A stretch of 64,000 bases of DNA from Tritonibacter multivorans (GCF_001458415.1 NZ_CYSD01000042.1:310001-374000); one strand, 5' to 3'; shown: positions 44,184 to 54,434, counted from the first letter of the stretch. The notes: generated by a model from the sequence alone, not told the origin. Program-made: numbers and translations.

Positions 44184-44497
44184 TGCGCAGGCCGGTGCTG
44201 CCAAATGACATCATCACCTGCGCCCGCGCGCTGCTGGCCTGTCGGGCCGAAAAACGGGGGGCGCGGGCCAGAACCATTGCCCAAGGCGCGCGGCGGGCGG
44301 GCCGGTATGCGCAAGTGACCGGTCGTCTGCATCCGCGCTGGGGCGACGGATCGCTGGATGCCGCGGCGCGTCGGTTTGCGCTGGCTCCGGAGCCGTTCTG
44401 GGATGATCCAGAGTACATCGCCTGTCTTCAAACGGCCTTGGCGGTCGTTCAGCAGCAGCTGCCCAAGCGCATCATAGAAAAAGCCCCGGAAGCCTGA
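44183..44497 (+). CDS. small protein following GTA g15 (DUF7742-like)
   Basis: 104 aa, basic. PNDIITCARALLACRAEKRGARARTIAQGARRAGRYAQ and a C-terminal helix (WDDPEYIACLQTALAVVQQQLP). It starts on the last base of the g15 stop, so it is translated with the GTA cluster, and relatives follow g15 in other Rhodobacterales. Function unknown; the family assignment is from memory. Its stop codon lies inside the terminator hairpin. Confidence 0.8.
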   Translation: MRRPVLPNDIITCARALLACRAEKRGARARTIAQGARRAGRYAQVTGRLHPRWGDGSLDAAARRFALAPEPFWDDPEYIACLQTALAVVQQQLPKRIIEKAPEA

Positions 44498-44513
44498 GGC
44501 ATCCGGGGCTTCT
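44481..44513 (+). terminator. intrinsic terminator ending the GTA cluster
   Basis: A 10-bp stem AAGCCCCGGA/TCCGGGGCTT overlapping the last codons and stop of the preceding gene, followed by CTGTAATCC. It can also serve cspA from the other side, where an A-rich stretch becomes TTTTTC. Confidence 0.8.
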
Positions 44514-44537
44514 GTAATCCTGACGGATCGGGGTCGA

Positions 44538-44744
44538 TTATTCGACCACCAGATCCACTGCGGATTCGCGACCATCGCGGCCTTCACGCAGTTCGAAACT
44601 GACGGCTTGGCCATCGGCCAGACCGGTCAGGCCGGAACGCTCAACTGCAGAGATGTGCACGAATACATCGTTGGGGCGGCCTTCAACTTCAATGAAACCA
44701 AAGCCTTTTGTGGTGTTGAACCATTTCACGGTGCCTTTGGGCAT
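44538..44744 (-). CDS. cspA: cold-shock protein
   Basis: 68 aa, single cold-shock domain with RNP1 KGFGFIEV and RNP2 VFVHISAVE. Binds single-stranded RNA/DNA and acts as RNA chaperone. A long spacer lies upstream, consistent with the long leaders typical of cold-shock genes. No name-specific paralogue can be assigned; cspA is used in the generic sense. Confidence 0.95.
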   Translation of the reverse strand: MPKGTVKWFNTTKGFGFIEVEGRPNDVFVHISAVERSGLTGLADGQAVSFELREGRDGRESAVDLVVE

Positions 44745-45168
44745 GGTGGAAACTCCTGTCTTTCCGTAGTCCGTTGTGCCTGCCGCGGGACGCGGCGGAG
44801 CGCTATGTTCGCCGCCCGCGGTCGGGCCGGCCTGCAGCGTCGCGTCGAAAGCTGGTCTTAAGGAACAGGGTTTCGATGGTCAGATTGCAAGAGAATTGGT
44901 GGCACAGGTCTGGATCAAAACCAACAAAAATCGGAACTTTCTTTTGGGCAGGCGTTCTTAGCCCACGTTGATGTAACGTTCTGCCGCAAAATCGGCGCTT
45001 GTAGCGTCCGCAGACCTGACGTAAAGGGCAGGGCTTGCAGCGATCGAAAACTGCAATACATGCCATCACAGGATTGCGTTTGGCGAATGTGCACTTAGAT
45101 GGGTAAGATGGGACTTACCGAGCGCAGCGACCCATAAATGTGGCGCGACGAGAGAAAGGGATAGCCCG
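44745..45168. other. divergent intergenic region between cspA and cysE
   Basis: 424 bp without a credible gene. The cspA-proximal half probably is a long structured leader (GC-rich inverted segments near 44778-44835). No riboswitch was recognised. Confidence 0.45.
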
Positions 45169-45978
45169 ATGCTGGACACGCATAAAGCTGTACGGAAGAT
45201 CGACCCGGTCTGGGGTCAGATCACCGAAGAAGCCGAAGAAGCCGTTCACAAGCAGCCCCTGATGGGGGGGCTCATTCATTCCTGTATTCTGCACCATAAA
45301 TCGCTGGACCGCGCGCTGAGCTATCGGATTTCGGCCAAGCTGTGTTCCAATGAAATGTCGATGGTGATCCTGCGCGAGATCGTCGATGCGGCCTATGAGG
45401 CCGCGCCCGATCTGGTTGAGGCCGCGCGCAGCGATCTGGTCGCGGTTTATGAACGCGATCCGGCCTGCCACCGTCTGCTGCAGCCGATCCTGTATTTCAA
45501 AGGCTATCAGGCCGTACAGGCCTATCGTGTTGGCCATTACCTGTGGGAACAGGGCGATTATGATCTGGCCTATTTCTTCCAGATGCGCGTCTCTGAAATC
45601 TTTGGCGTCGATATTCACCCGGCCGCAAAGATCGGCAAGGGCATTATGATCGACCACGCCCATTCCATTGTGATCGGCGAAACCGCCGTGGTGGGCGACA
45701 ATGTGTCGATGCTGCATTCGGTGACGCTGGGCGGCACCGGCAAGGAAGAAGAAGACCGCCATCCGAAGATCGGCAATGGCGTGCTGATTGGCGCAGGCGC
45801 CAAGGTGCTGGGCAATATCAAAGTGGGCGATTGTTCGCGAATTGCGGCTGGGTCCGTGGTGCTGCAGGAAATCCCGCCGTGCAAGACCGTGGCCGGTGTG
45901 CCTGCAAAAATCGTCGGTGAGGCGGGCTGTGATCAGCCCTCGGTGTCGATGATCCAGGTGCTGGGCAAAGACGACTGA
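45169..45978 (+). CDS. cysE: serine O-acetyltransferase
   Basis: First step of cysteine synthesis: acetyl-CoA plus serine to O-acetylserine. 269 aa. N-terminal helical domain (about 1-140), then the left-handed beta-helix of hexapeptide repeats (GIMIDHAHSIVIGETAVVGDNVSMLHSVTLGG; VLIGAGAKVLGNIKVGDCSRIAAGSVV) with the catalytic Asp-His pair in DHAH. Downstream of the GTA cluster on the same strand but with its own promoter region. Confidence 0.97.
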   Translation: MLDTHKAVRKIDPVWGQITEEAEEAVHKQPLMGGLIHSCILHHKSLDRALSYRISAKLCSNEMSMVILREIVDAAYEAAPDLVEAARSDLVAVYERDPACHRLLQPILYFKGYQAVQAYRVGHYLWEQGDYDLAYFFQMRVSEIFGVDIHPAAKIGKGIMIDHAHSIVIGETAVVGDNVSMLHSVTLGGTGKEEEDRHPKIGNGVLIGAGAKVLGNIKVGDCSRIAAGSVVLQEIPPCKTVAGVPAKIVGEAGCDQPSVSMIQVLGKDD

Positions 45979-46005
45979 GCCGCAAAGACTGTTTCAATTC
46001 AAAAA

Positions 46006-46040
46006 CACTCCGCCAGCGAACTGGCGGGGTGTTTTTTTTG
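46006..46040. terminator. bidirectional intrinsic terminator between cysE and chemoreceptor gene
   Basis: An 11-bp stem (CACTCCGCCAG/CTGGCGGGGTG) with a CGAA tetraloop, five A upstream and eight T downstream. Confidence 0.92.
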
Positions 46041-46044
46041 ATAA

Positions 46045-47805
46045 TCACGCCGCGTCGCGGGTGTCGTCGATGCTGTGCGGGACTGCGTCGCCAAAGCTGA
46101 ACTCCCCGACCAGCGCATTGAGCGACCCGGCATCGCCGCGCAGGGCCTCCACATCACTGACCTGACCCTGCAGGATCGTGGCATTGTTGCTGGTGGTCTG
46201 ACCCAGCTCGCTCAGATCGCCGGTGAGCTGCGAAAGCTTCTGGCTGTCATGGGCAAAACTGGCGGCAGAGGCCTCGATCCGGCTGGAAATCTCGCCGAGA
46301 GAGGCAATGACATGGGTCAGCGCCGCGCCGGTGTTGTTGACCTCTTCAACGCCGTTCTGGATATGCGAGGTGGCATTGGTGATCAGCGCTTTGACCTCGG
46401 TGGCGGCGTCCGTCGTGCGCTGCGCTAGCGCCCGCACCTCGGAGGCGACAACGGCAAAGCCCGCACCGGCCTGACCGGCCCGCGCGGCCTCAACCCCTGC
46501 GTTCAGCGCCAGGAGGTTGGTCTGGAAGGCGATGTCGTCAATGACGGCAATAATGGTTTCAATTTTGCCGGCGCTTTCCTCGATCTCGGTCATGGCGGCG
46601 ATGGCTTTTTCCACCACCTGTTCATTGTCGCGCGCATCCGTCACCGCGCGATGGGCGAGGTCATTGACATGGGTTGCGCCTTCGGCCGCGGCACTGACCG
46701 AGGCGGTCAGCTGGGTTAATGCGCCCGAGATCTGTTCGAGCGTTTCAGACTGGCTTTGAATACGGTCATTGAGGTTCCCGGCACCGCTTTCAATATTGGA
46801 AGATCGCGTCAGGATTTGACCCGCTGTGCCCAGCACCTTGTCCATCGCCTGCGCAATGGAGGCGATGGCAGAGTTGAAATCCGCCCGCAGCGGTTCGTAG
46901 GTGCCAGACAGACGGTGTTCGATCCGGGCCGACAGGTTCTGATCTGCCAGTTGCCCCAGTCCGGTGCGCAGAAGATCAATCGCATGGGCAAGCTCTGTCT
47001 GGTCGGCTTCGCGCTGCTGGCTGGCCTGTTGGCCGGTGCGCAGGGTGTCCTGCAGGGTGAGGATGCGTCGCGCCATACGGCCCAGTTCGTCGCGTCGGGA
47101 CGACAGGGAAAGGCGGGTGTCATATTTGCCGCTGTCGATGCGTTCCAGCGCCTTGACCAGCTGCGCCATGGGATTGCCAAGCGAGCGTTTCAGAATGGCA
47201 AAGCAGATCCCGAGCGAGACCACCATCAGCCCCAATGCGATCAGCGCGTCCCGGATCAGCGCCCCGGTGACCTTGGCCTGCACCGGGGCAGGATCCCAGA
47301 CCATGACCAGAACGCCGCGAATTTTGCCCTTTTTGGAGGTCACCGGCTGCACCAGCGAGAACCCATCCGCAGAGGCGTAGAATTCACCGGTTTCCAGGGC
47401 TTTGGCGGCCTCGGCCTCGAGCGTGGCTTTGGCACTGTCATCAAGCGTGCCCAGATCGGCCATGACCACACCATCGGATTTGATCACCTTGGTCCAGGCA
47501 AAGCTGTCGCCCGCGCGGTCTATGACATAGTTCAGGCGTTTTTCCACGGTGCCGGAAAAGCCGAGCTTCAGCGGCTGTTCCACCTGCGTGGCGGCAAGGT
47601 TTGTCAGTTCCAGCTGGAGGGTGCGCAGCGCATCCATGGACTGCACCTCGAGCCGCCCACCGGCCAAAATGCCAATGGGAAGGGCCACAATAAGAGAGAA
47701 GAGGGAAACCAGCGCCGCGATGCGGATGTTCATCGAAGCAAAGAACTCTTTCGACGTCACAGCAGAGACCCCAGGGGCAACCTGTTTGGGCTTGGATGTC
47801 GACAT
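46045..47805 (-). CDS. methyl-accepting chemotaxis protein
   Basis: 586 aa inner-membrane receptor. TM1 about residues 29-48, a roughly 135-residue periplasmic domain of single-Cache type, TM2 about 184-204, HAMP ([21 protein letters not shown] onward), a second HAMP-like helical stretch, and the signalling hairpin with the conserved tip [23 protein letters not shown]. No C-terminal CheR-binding pentapeptide. Ligand unknown. Together with the orphan flagellin it implies a motile cell. Confidence 0.95.
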   Translation of the reverse strand: MSTSKPKQVAPGVSAVTSKEFFASMNIRIAALVSLFSLIVALPIGILAGGRLEVQSMDALRTLQLELTNLAATQVEQPLKLGFSGTVEKRLNYVIDRAGDSFAWTKVIKSDGVVMADLGTLDDSAKATLEAEAAKALETGEFYASADGFSLVQPVTSKKGKIRGVLVMVWDPAPVQAKVTGALIRDALIALGLMVVSLGICFAILKRSLGNPMAQLVKALERIDSGKYDTRLSLSSRRDELGRMARRILTLQDTLRTGQQASQQREADQTELAHAIDLLRTGLGQLADQNLSARIEHRLSGTYEPLRADFNSAIASIAQAMDKVLGTAGQILTRSSNIESGAGNLNDRIQSQSETLEQISGALTQLTASVSAAAEGATHVNDLAHRAVTDARDNEQVVEKAIAAMTEIEESAGKIETIIAVIDDIAFQTNLLALNAGVEAARAGQAGAGFAVVASEVRALAQRTTDAATEVKALITNATSHIQNGVEEVNNTGAALTHVIASLGEISSRIEASAASFAHDSQKLSQLTGDLSELGQTTSNNATILQGQVSDVEALRGDAGSLNALVGEFSFGDAVPHSIDDTRDAA

Positions 47806-48002
47806 GTTGGATCCTGTATGTCGGGAGGGAGAAGAACTTTCGCCTCCCGTTTAGGATGTGAAGCTTTGCGAAAGGTAAATCCGCGTCTACGCAAAAGGCG
47901 AAAACTGCGGCCTTCAATAAAGATTTACAAAACTGTCACATTTGGACCCGTGGTCCCTTGGCGCAGCAGACGTCACCGCGGCCGGGGCGGTTGTGGGCGG
48001 CC

Positions 48003-48031
48003 AAAAAAAGAGGCCGGGATGATCCCGGCCT
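48003..48031 (-). terminator. intrinsic terminator of the pdh operon
   Basis: A 9-bp perfect stem AGGCCGGGA/TCCCGGCCT with a TGA loop; in the minus direction it is followed by a seven-T run. Confidence 0.9.
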
Positions 48032-48073
48032 CCTTTCAACATTGATAAATAGACCCGTTCAGGGGCTGCCGGA

Positions 48074-49378
48074 TCAGGCGAGCATCACCATCGGGTTTTC
48101 GAGGTTCTCGACAATTGCCTTCAGCAGATCTGCCCCCAGCGCGCCGTCGATGACACGGTGGTCGACGGACATGGTCACGCTCATCACGGTGGCGACGGTC
48201 AGTTCGCCATCCTCGCCCACAACCGGTTTCTTGACGCCAGAGCCGACGGCCAGAATACCGGCGTGCGGCGGGTTCACAATCGCGTCAAAGTTGTCGATGC
48301 CGAACATGCCGAGGTTGGAGATCGCGAAAGACCCGCCCTGGTATTCATGCGGCGCGAGCTTGCGGTCGCGGGCGCGTTTGGCCAGGTCTTTCATTTCCGC
48401 CGACAGCGCCGACAGCGATTTCAGGTCGCTGTCCTGCAGAACCGGGGTGAACAGGCCGCCCTCGATCGCGACGGCCACGGCCACATCCGAGGATTTCATC
48501 TTCAGCACCCGGTCGCCAGCCCAAACGGCATTGGCATCCGGCACCGCCTGCAGCGCCAGCGCCACCGCTTTGATGATGAAGTCATTGACCGACAGCTTCA
48601 CGCCGCGCGGCTCCAGCTGCTTGTTCAGCTGCGAGCGGAACTTCAGCAGCGCGTCGAGCTTGATGTCGCGGCGCAGGTAGAAATGCGGGATGGTCTGCTT
48701 GGCCTCGGTCAGGCGGGCAGCGATGGTCTTGCGCATACCGTCGAGGGTGACTTCCTCGTAGTCGCGACCTTCGTACATCTTGGCAACCATATCGGCGGAA
48801 GGACCCGCAGGCGCGGCAGCGGCAGCTGCCGAGGCAGGTGCTGCGGCTTTCGGGGCCTCTTTCGGGGCGGCAGTTGCGTTTTCCACATCGACCTTGATGA
48901 TGCGACCCTTGGGGCCGGAGCCTTTGATCGCGGAGAGGTCCAGACCCTTCTGCGCCGCAATGCGACGGGCGAGGGGGGAGGCAAAGATGCGCGACCCATC
49001 GGCCGCTGCCGGGGCGGCAGGCGCAGGCGCCGCCGCAGGGGCGGAAGCTGCCGCTTCAACGGCCGCAGGGGCCGCCTCAGCCGCAGCTGCGGCAGGCGCC
49101 GCGGTGGCACCTGTTGCGATGTCGTCGGCGCTTTCGCCGTCTTCCAAGAGGACCGCGATCAGGGAGTTGACTTTCACCCCTTCGGAGCCTTCGGGCACAA
49201 CGATCTTGCCAACAACACCTTCGTCCACGGCTTCAAACTCCATGGTGGCTTTGTCGGTCTCAATCTCGGCAATCAGGTCGCCAGAGGAGACGGTGTCGCC
49301 TTCCTTGACGAGCCATTTGGCAAGGGTGCCCTCTTCCATCGTGGGCGAGAGGGCGGGCATGAGGACTTCAATAGGCAT
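48074..49378 (-). CDS. pdhC: pyruvate dehydrogenase E2, dihydrolipoamide acetyltransferase
   Basis: 434 aa. One lipoyl domain (attachment lysine in [17 protein letters not shown], about residue 42), an Ala/Pro-rich linker, peripheral-subunit-binding domain ([23 protein letters not shown]), a second Ala-rich linker, and the catalytic core ending with [16 protein letters not shown]. Core of the complex. 12 bp after pdhB. Confidence 0.97.
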   Translation of the reverse strand: MPIEVLMPALSPTMEEGTLAKWLVKEGDTVSSGDLIAEIETDKATMEFEAVDEGVVGKIVVPEGSEGVKVNSLIAVLLEDGESADDIATGATAAPAAAAAEAAPAAVEAAASAPAAAPAPAAPAAADGSRIFASPLARRIAAQKGLDLSAIKGSGPKGRIIKVDVENATAAPKEAPKAAAPASAAAAAAPAGPSADMVAKMYEGRDYEEVTLDGMRKTIAARLTEAKQTIPHFYLRRDIKLDALLKFRSQLNKQLEPRGVKLSVNDFIIKAVALALQAVPDANAVWAGDRVLKMKSSDVAVAVAIEGGLFTPVLQDSDLKSLSALSAEMKDLAKRARDRKLAPHEYQGGSFAISNLGMFGIDNFDAIVNPPHAGILAVGSGVKKPVVGEDGELTVATVMSVTMSVDHRVIDGALGADLLKAIVENLENPMVMLA

Positions 49379-49390
49379 CAGGTCGCTTCC

Positions 49391-50764
49391 TTACCGGTAG
49401 GTCACTTGTTTAACGGCGGCGATCACTTCGTCGGTGGTGATCAGCGCGTGCTTTTCGAGGTTTGCGGCGTAAGGCATCGGCACGTCCTTGCCGGTGCAGA
49501 CCGCAACCGGCGCATCCAGATAGTCAAACGCCTGTTGCATGACCTCGGAGGCGATGTAGGAGCCAACAGAGCCCTGCGGCCAGCCTTCTTCCACGGTCAC
49601 CAGACGGTTGGTCTTCATCACCGATTTGATCACGGTCGGCAGGTCCATCGGGCGCAGGGTGCGCAGGTCGATGACCTCGGCGGAGATACCCTCTTCGGCG
49701 AGCTTGTCTGCCGCTTCGAGCGCATATTGCATGCCAATGCCGAAGGAGACGATGGTCACATCCTCACCGGCGCGCCAAATCTTTGCCTTGCCGAACGGCA
49801 CGGTGTAATCATCCAGCTTCGGCACCTCGAACGAACGACCATACAGGATCTCGTTTTCGAGGAAGATCACCGGGTTGTTGTCGCGGATCGCGGTCTTCAT
49901 CAGACCTTTGGCATCCGCCGCAGAGTAAGGCATTGCCACCTTCAAGCCGGGGATCTGCATGTACCAGGCGGCGTAGTCCTGAGAGTGCTGCGCGGCCACG
50001 CGGGCGGCAGCACCGTTGGGGCCACGGAAGACCATGGGCGCGCCCATCTGGCCGCCGGACATATAAAGCGTCTTCGCGGCAGAGTTGATGATCTGGTCAA
50101 TCGCCTGCATGGCGAAGTTGAAGGTCATGAACTCCACAATCGGGCGCAGACCGCCAAAGGCCGCGCCGGTTGCGATGCCGGCAAAGCCGTGCTCGGTGAT
50201 CGGGGTGTCGATCACGCGCTTGGAGCCGAACTCGTCCAGAAGGCCCTGGGAGATCTTGTAAGCGCCTTGGTATTCGGCGACTTCTTCCCCCATCAGGAAG
50301 ACGTTTTCGTCACCGCGCATCTCTTCCGCCATAGCGTCGCGCAGGGCTTCGCGGACGGTGGTGGTGACCATTTCGGTGCCTGCGGGGTAGTCGGGGCTTT
50401 CGTCCACGACCGGCATGTCCGGGGCGGCGGCAGCAGCGGCGGGCGCTGTGGGCGCCGCAGGTGTCCCGGCGGCCGGCGCTTCCTCTGCGGCGGCAGGCGC
50501 GGCAGCGGCGTCATAGGTTTCGCCCTCTTCGACCAGCACGGCGATGGGGGTGTTTACTTTGACCCCTTCCGATCCTTCGGGGATCAGGATCGCGCCAACA
50601 ATGCCTTCGTCCACGGCTTCAAATTCCATGGTGGCTTTGTCGGTTTCAATCTCGGCCATGATGTCGCCGGAGTTGACGGTGTCGCCTTCTTTGACCAGCC
50701 ATTTGGCCAGCGTGCCTTCCTCCATGGTGGGGGACAGGGCGGGCATCAGAATTTCGGTTGCCAT
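49391..50764 (-). CDS. pdhB: pyruvate dehydrogenase E1 beta with N-terminal lipoyl domain
   Basis: 457 aa. Unlike most E1-beta subunits it begins with a lipoyl domain ([17 protein letters not shown] again) and Ala/Pro linker, as in other alphaproteobacteria and Zymomonas-like complexes. The E1 beta core has [28 protein letters not shown] and [13 protein letters not shown]. The lipoyl domains of pdhB and pdhC are nearly identical and probably homogenised. 22 bp after pdhA. Confidence 0.97.
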   Translation of the reverse strand: MATEILMPALSPTMEEGTLAKWLVKEGDTVNSGDIMAEIETDKATMEFEAVDEGIVGAILIPEGSEGVKVNTPIAVLVEEGETYDAAAAPAAAEEAPAAGTPAAPTAPAAAAAAPDMPVVDESPDYPAGTEMVTTTVREALRDAMAEEMRGDENVFLMGEEVAEYQGAYKISQGLLDEFGSKRVIDTPITEHGFAGIATGAAFGGLRPIVEFMTFNFAMQAIDQIINSAAKTLYMSGGQMGAPMVFRGPNGAAARVAAQHSQDYAAWYMQIPGLKVAMPYSAADAKGLMKTAIRDNNPVIFLENEILYGRSFEVPKLDDYTVPFGKAKIWRAGEDVTIVSFGIGMQYALEAADKLAEEGISAEVIDLRTLRPMDLPTVIKSVMKTNRLVTVEEGWPQGSVGSYIASEVMQQAFDYLDAPVAVCTGKDVPMPYAANLEKHALITTDEVIAAVKQVTYR

Positions 50765-50786
50765 TGTCGTCTTTTCCCTTGTCAGA

Positions 50787-51776
50787 TCAGGCGTAAATGT
50801 CGGTCCACAGCTCTTCCAGAGCCGGTTCCGGGCTGGTTTTGGCGAACTCGGCGCTTTCGTTGACGATCTCTTTGATCTCTTTGTCGATCGCTTTGAGGTC
50901 GTCTTCGGTGGCGTGTTTGCCGGTCAGCAGCATGTCGCGGACCTGTTCGATCGGATCACGTTCGTCGCGCATTTTCTGCACTTCGTCGCGGGTCCGGTAT
51001 TTTGCCGGGTCAGACATGGAGTGGCCGCGGTAGCGGTAGGTCTTGACCTCGAGGATGTAGGGGCCTTTGCCTGCGCGGCAGTGGGCCACGGCGCGTTCGC
51101 CGGCTTCTTTGACAGAAAGGACGTTCATGCCGTCCACTTCTTCGCCTTTGATGCCATAGGCTTCGCCGCGCTTCCACAGCGCCGGGGATTTGGTCGACCG
51201 GGCGACCGAGGTGCCCATGGCGTATTGGTTGTTCTCGATGACGAAAACCACCGGCAGCTCCCAGAGCTGGGCCATGTTGTAGGTCTCGTAGACCTGACCC
51301 TGGTTTGCAGCACCGTCCCCAAAGTAGGCGAAGGTCACGCGGCCGTTGCCTTTGTATTTGTCGGCAAAAGCCAGACCGGCACCCAGCGGCACCTGCGCGC
51401 CCACGATGCCGTGGCCGCCGTAGAAATGCTTCTCCTTGGAGAACATGTGCATGGAGCCGCCTTTGCCTTTCGACAGGCCGCCCTCGCGACCGGTCAGTTC
51501 GGCCATGACGCCATTGGGGTCCATGCCGCAGGCCAGCATGTGGCCGTGGTCGCGGTAAGAGGTGATGCGTTTGTCACCCTCTTCGGCTGCGGCCTCGAGG
51601 CCAACAACAACAGCTTCCTGACCGATGTACAGGTGGCAGAAGCCGCCAATCAGACCCATACCATAGAGCTGACCCGCTTTTTCTTCGAATCGGCGGATAA
51701 GAAGCATTTCACGGTAGTACTCTGTGAGTTCCTCGGCAGAAACGTTTGGTTTCTGAGCGCTTTTTCTCGTAGCCAT
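50787..51776 (-). CDS. pdhA: pyruvate dehydrogenase E1 alpha
   Basis: 329 aa. Thiamine diphosphate motif [31 protein letters not shown], split below; [16 protein letters not shown], and the phosphorylation-loop-like [11 protein letters not shown]. Forms the E1 heterotetramer with pdhB. GGGGGAG lies upstream of the ATG. First gene of pdhA-pdhB-pdhC; a perfect palindrome lies 27-46 bp upstream. Confidence 0.97.
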   Translation of the reverse strand: MATRKSAQKPNVSAEELTEYYREMLLIRRFEEKAGQLYGMGLIGGFCHLYIGQEAVVVGLEAAAEEGDKRITSYRDHGHMLACGMDPNGVMAELTGREGGLSKGKGGSMHMFSKEKHFYGGHGIVGAQVPLGAGLAFADKYKGNGRVTFAYFGDGAANQGQVYETYNMAQLWELPVVFVIENNQYAMGTSVARSTKSPALWKRGEAYGIKGEEVDGMNVLSVKEAGERAVAHCRAGKGPYILEVKTYRYRGHSMSDPAKYRTRDEVQKMRDERDPIEQVRDMLLTGKHATEDDLKAIDKEIKEIVNESAEFAKTSPEPALEELWTDIYA

Positions 51777-51802
51777 AGCGGCGGGCTCCCCCTTCAGGCC
51801 AA

Positions 51803-51822
51803 ATAGTTTAGTGTTAAACTAT
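51803..51822. promoter_or_regulatory. perfect 20-bp palindrome upstream of pdhA
   Basis: ATAGTTTA-GTGT-TAAACTAT, 8-bp arms and 4-bp centre, 27 bp before the pdhA start. Size and A/T-rich symmetry are like MarR- or GntR-type operators. No regulator gene is adjacent. Confidence 0.55.
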
Positions 51823-51940
51823 CTTCTAAATCATTTTCTCGCCGCTGGCGAGACCTAATGTGACGCAAGGTTCAACACGCAAAAAAGCGCGCGTGAAAAA
51901 TCACGACACGCTTTGTAAAAAGGCGATCTGTTGTGAAGAT

Positions 51941-52240
51941 TTAGTGAATGACGATCTCATCGGCGCGGGCCAGCCCCAGTACCGAACGGGCCTGTTCGTC
52001 CAGCAGGTCCAGATCAAGATAGCTGTCCGACAGCCGGTGGGTCAGGTTTTCCATCTCGGCGATTTCATCGCGCAGGCGCTGAAGGTCTGCCATCAGAAGA
52101 TCCGCTTCGGCCTGAATTTCCACGCGCCGGAATAAGCCAAAGTCGCCCTGAACGGCGGCAAAGGTGAAATACGCGCTGAGCAGGAAAGCGATCGCAAAGA
52201 ACAAGATCGTGCCAAGGGAGGGTGTGGTGCTGCGTGTCAC
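51941..52240 (-). CDS. ftsB: septum formation initiator (FtsB/DivIC family)
   Basis: 99 aa bitopic division protein of the FtsQLB complex. One membrane helix (TILFFAIAFLLSAYFTFAAVQG, about residues 8-29), then a coiled coil (EIQAEADLLMADLQRLRDEIAEMENLTHRL). I used the GTG at 52240, because upstream in-frame codons are poorly protein-like and family members have a short N-terminus; an ATG at 52297 is an alternative. A perfect CtrA-type site lies 213 bp upstream. Confidence 0.85.
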   Translation of the reverse strand: MTRSTTPSLGTILFFAIAFLLSAYFTFAAVQGDFGLFRRVEIQAEADLLMADLQRLRDEIAEMENLTHRLSDSYLDLDLLDEQARSVLGLARADEIVIH

Positions 52241-52452
52241 GTGCAAGCTGCCTGTGTTTGCCACCGCTGGGCGCACCTCAACTGTAAGGTGGATCATCGG
52301 GGGCGAGGTTAAAAGTCTGCTCAAGGTCTCGAACGAGCCGATTTGTTCGGCTTCTGTTAAGATGATGCCACAGCAACAGCGATGTGGGTATACCTAAAAT
52401 TGTCTTCAAAGGGTGTTTAATTGCGGAAATCGACGGGGAAAATTCCCCAATG

Positions 52453-52467
52453 TTAACGCATTGTTAA
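52453..52467. promoter_or_regulatory. CtrA-type site TTAA-N7-TTAA upstream of ftsB
   Basis: TTAACGCATTGTTAA, perfect consensus, between the pgk terminator and ftsB. Cell-division control by CtrA is established in Caulobacter; transfer to this gene is inference. Confidence 0.6.
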
Positions 52468-52492
52468 CCTTCGCGCCGCGGGAGGTGCGAAA

Positions 52493-52527
52493 ACGCCCGA
52501 CACTCAATCTATTCGAGTGCCGGGCGT
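52493..52527 (-). terminator. intrinsic terminator of pgk
   Basis: ACGCCCG-CACTC paired with GAGTG-CGGGCGT with a small internal bulge; T-rich on the minus-strand exit side. Confidence 0.85.
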
Positions 52528-52570
52528 CGCTTGGTCGTGAGGGGCCCTGGGGGGCGTGGGCAATCGGGTC

Positions 52571-53761
52571 TTAGCCTTGCAGCGCCGCGACGCCGGGCAG
52601 GGTTTTGCCCTCCATCCACTCCAGGAAGGCACCGCCAGCGGTGGAGATATAGGTGAAGGCCTCTGCAGCGCCGGCCTGGTTCAGCGCCGCGACGGTGTCA
52701 CCGCCCCCCGCAACCGAAATCAGAGACCCCGCTTTGGTCAGCTCAGCCGCTTTTTGGGCCGCTGCATTGGTGGCGGCGTCAAAAGGCGTGATCTCAAAGG
52801 CGCCCATCGGACCGTTCCAGATCAGGGTTTTGCATTCCGCCAGTGTCTCGGACACCACGGCCACGGTTGCAGGCCCTGCATCCAGGATCATGGCGTCAGA
52901 CGGGCAGGCGTCTGCGGCGACGGTTTCATTTGCGGCATTGGCTGCAAACTCGCGCGCCACAACGACGTCGGTGGGCAGGATGATCTTGCAGCCTTCGGTG
53001 TCGGCCTTGGCCATGATCTCGCGGGCGGTGTCGGCCATCTCGTGTTCACAGAGCGATTTGCCCACGTCGATGCCTTGGGCTGCGAGGAAGGTGTTGGCCA
53101 TGCCGCCGCCAATGACCAGACGGTCCACTTTGCCGACCAGATTGCCCAGAAGGTCCAGCTTGGTCGACACTTTGGCGCCGCCAACAACGGCGACCACGGG
53201 GCGTTCGGGTTCGCCTAGTGCGCTTTCCAGCGCCGACAGCTCTGCCTGCATCAGACGACCTGCACAGGCGGGCAGTTTTTTGGCCAGACCTTCGGTCGAG
53301 GCATGGGCGCGGTGGGCGGCAGAGAACGCATCGTTGCAGTAGATGTCACCCAGCGCCGCCATCTCGGTTGCGAGGGCGTCGTCGTTTTTCTCTTCCCCGG
53401 CATGAAAGCGGGTGTTTTCGGCCAGCAGAACCGAACCTTCGGGCAGGGCGGCAACCGCAGCCTCTGCCGCCGGGCCGCGGCAGTCGGCGACAAAGACCAC
53501 GGGCGCGCCAAGCGCGGCTTCGAGTGCAGGCACCAGCGGAGCCAGCGACATGTCCGCGACCACTTTGCCTTTGGGGCGGCCAAAATGGGCCAGCAGCACC
53601 GGCTTGCCGCCTTGGGCGAGGATGTCTTTGAGGGTGGGCACAATGCGCTGGATGCGGGTGTCATCGGTGACGCGACCGTCTTCCATTGGCACGTTAATAT
53701 CGACGCGAGTCAGGACCGTTTTGCCTGCCAATTCCATATCGTCGAGTGTTTTCCAGCTCAT
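52571..53761 (-). CDS. pgk: phosphoglycerate kinase
   Basis: Glycolysis/Calvin-cycle/gluconeogenic ATP step. 396 aa. N-terminal substrate domain ([32 protein letters not shown]), hinge, and C-terminal nucleotide domain ([34 protein letters not shown]). I used the ATG at 53761 (MSWKTLDDM) rather than six codons upstream. Monocistronic with terminator. Confidence 0.97.
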   Translation of the reverse strand: MSWKTLDDMELAGKTVLTRVDINVPMEDGRVTDDTRIQRIVPTLKDILAQGGKPVLLAHFGRPKGKVVADMSLAPLVPALEAALGAPVVFVADCRGPAAEAAVAALPEGSVLLAENTRFHAGEEKNDDALATEMAALGDIYCNDAFSAAHRAHASTEGLAKKLPACAGRLMQAELSALESALGEPERPVVAVVGGAKVSTKLDLLGNLVGKVDRLVIGGGMANTFLAAQGIDVGKSLCEHEMADTAREIMAKADTEGCKIILPTDVVVAREFAANAANETVAADACPSDAMILDAGPATVAVVSETLAECKTLIWNGPMGAFEITPFDAATNAAAQKAAELTKAGSLISVAGGGDTVAALNQAGAAEAFTYISTAGGAFLEWMEGKTLPGVAALQG

Positions 53762-53927
53762 CGCGAAACTCCATGTCATCGGCCGCGTCTTGTGCAGCCG
53801 CAGAAAATATCATCCGTTGTCTCGGCGGTTTTGGGCCATAGGTCAATGGGCTTGTGGCGATCTATGCTTGGCAATCTGAGGGATCTTCCTTAGGTATCTG
53901 CCCAATATCTAATGACAGGAGGGCCCT

Positions 53928-54434
53928 ATGGCCGAGATCAAGGATCCCGAAAACACCATTATCGTTGAACTGAAGGACGGCAATGTCGTCATCGAGCTGC
54001 TGCCCGACGTGGCGCCGATGCACTGTGATCGGATGAAAGAGCTTGCCCGTGAAGGCCAGTACGACAACGTCGCCTTCCACCGTGTGATCGACGGTTTCAT
54101 GGCGCAGACCGGCGACGTGCAGCATGGCGATATGGAAGACGGGTTCAACATCCGCATGGCGGGCACCGGTGGCTCTGACAAAAAAGACCTGCCGGCCGAA
54201 TTCTCTGGCGTGCCCCACGACCGTGGCACCCTGGGTGCGGCGCGCTCTGCCAACCCGAACTCTGCGAATTCTCAGTTCTTCATCAACTTCAAAGACAACC
54301 ACTTCCTGAACCGTCAGTACACCGTGTACGGCCGTGTGATCGAAGGCATGGAGCACGTCGATGCGATCACCCGTGGTGAGCCGCCTGCGAGCCCGGACCG
54401 CATGATCTCTGTCAAAGTGGCTGCTGATGCGTAA
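53928..54434 (+). CDS. ppiB: cytoplasmic cyclophilin-type peptidyl-prolyl isomerase
   Basis: 168 aa without signal peptide. Cyclophilin core: FHRVIDGFMAQTGDV, PAEFSGVPHDRGTLGAARSANPNSANSQFFINF and YTVYGRVIEGMEHVD. GGAGG lies shortly before the ATG. Overlaps the following exported cyclophilin gene by 8 bp. Confidence 0.95.
   Translation: MAEIKDPENTIIVELKDGNVVIELLPDVAPMHCDRMKELAREGQYDNVAFHRVIDGFMAQTGDVQHGDMEDGFNIRMAGTGGSDKKDLPAEFSGVPHDRGTLGAARSANPNSANSQFFINFKDNHFLNRQYTVYGRVIEGMEHVDAITRGEPPASPDRMISVKVAADA

Larger units (their letters stand above)
52241..52570. other. intergenic region between ftsB and pgk
   Basis: 330 bp between two minus-strand genes. From pgk outward: terminator (52493-52527), CtrA-type site (52453-52467), then an A/T-rich stretch presumably holding the ftsB promoter. 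Confidence 0.55.

Noticed and set aside
30111-44497. Prophage interpretation of the phage-like cluster
   Set aside because: No integrase, repressor, replication or lysis genes, no att repeats seen, and the order matches RcGTA exactly.
48158-50863. 901-aa plus-strand open frame
   Set aside because: Antisense to the pdhB-pdhC genes. The length comes from the strong codon bias of the real genes; there is no ribosome binding site or domain.
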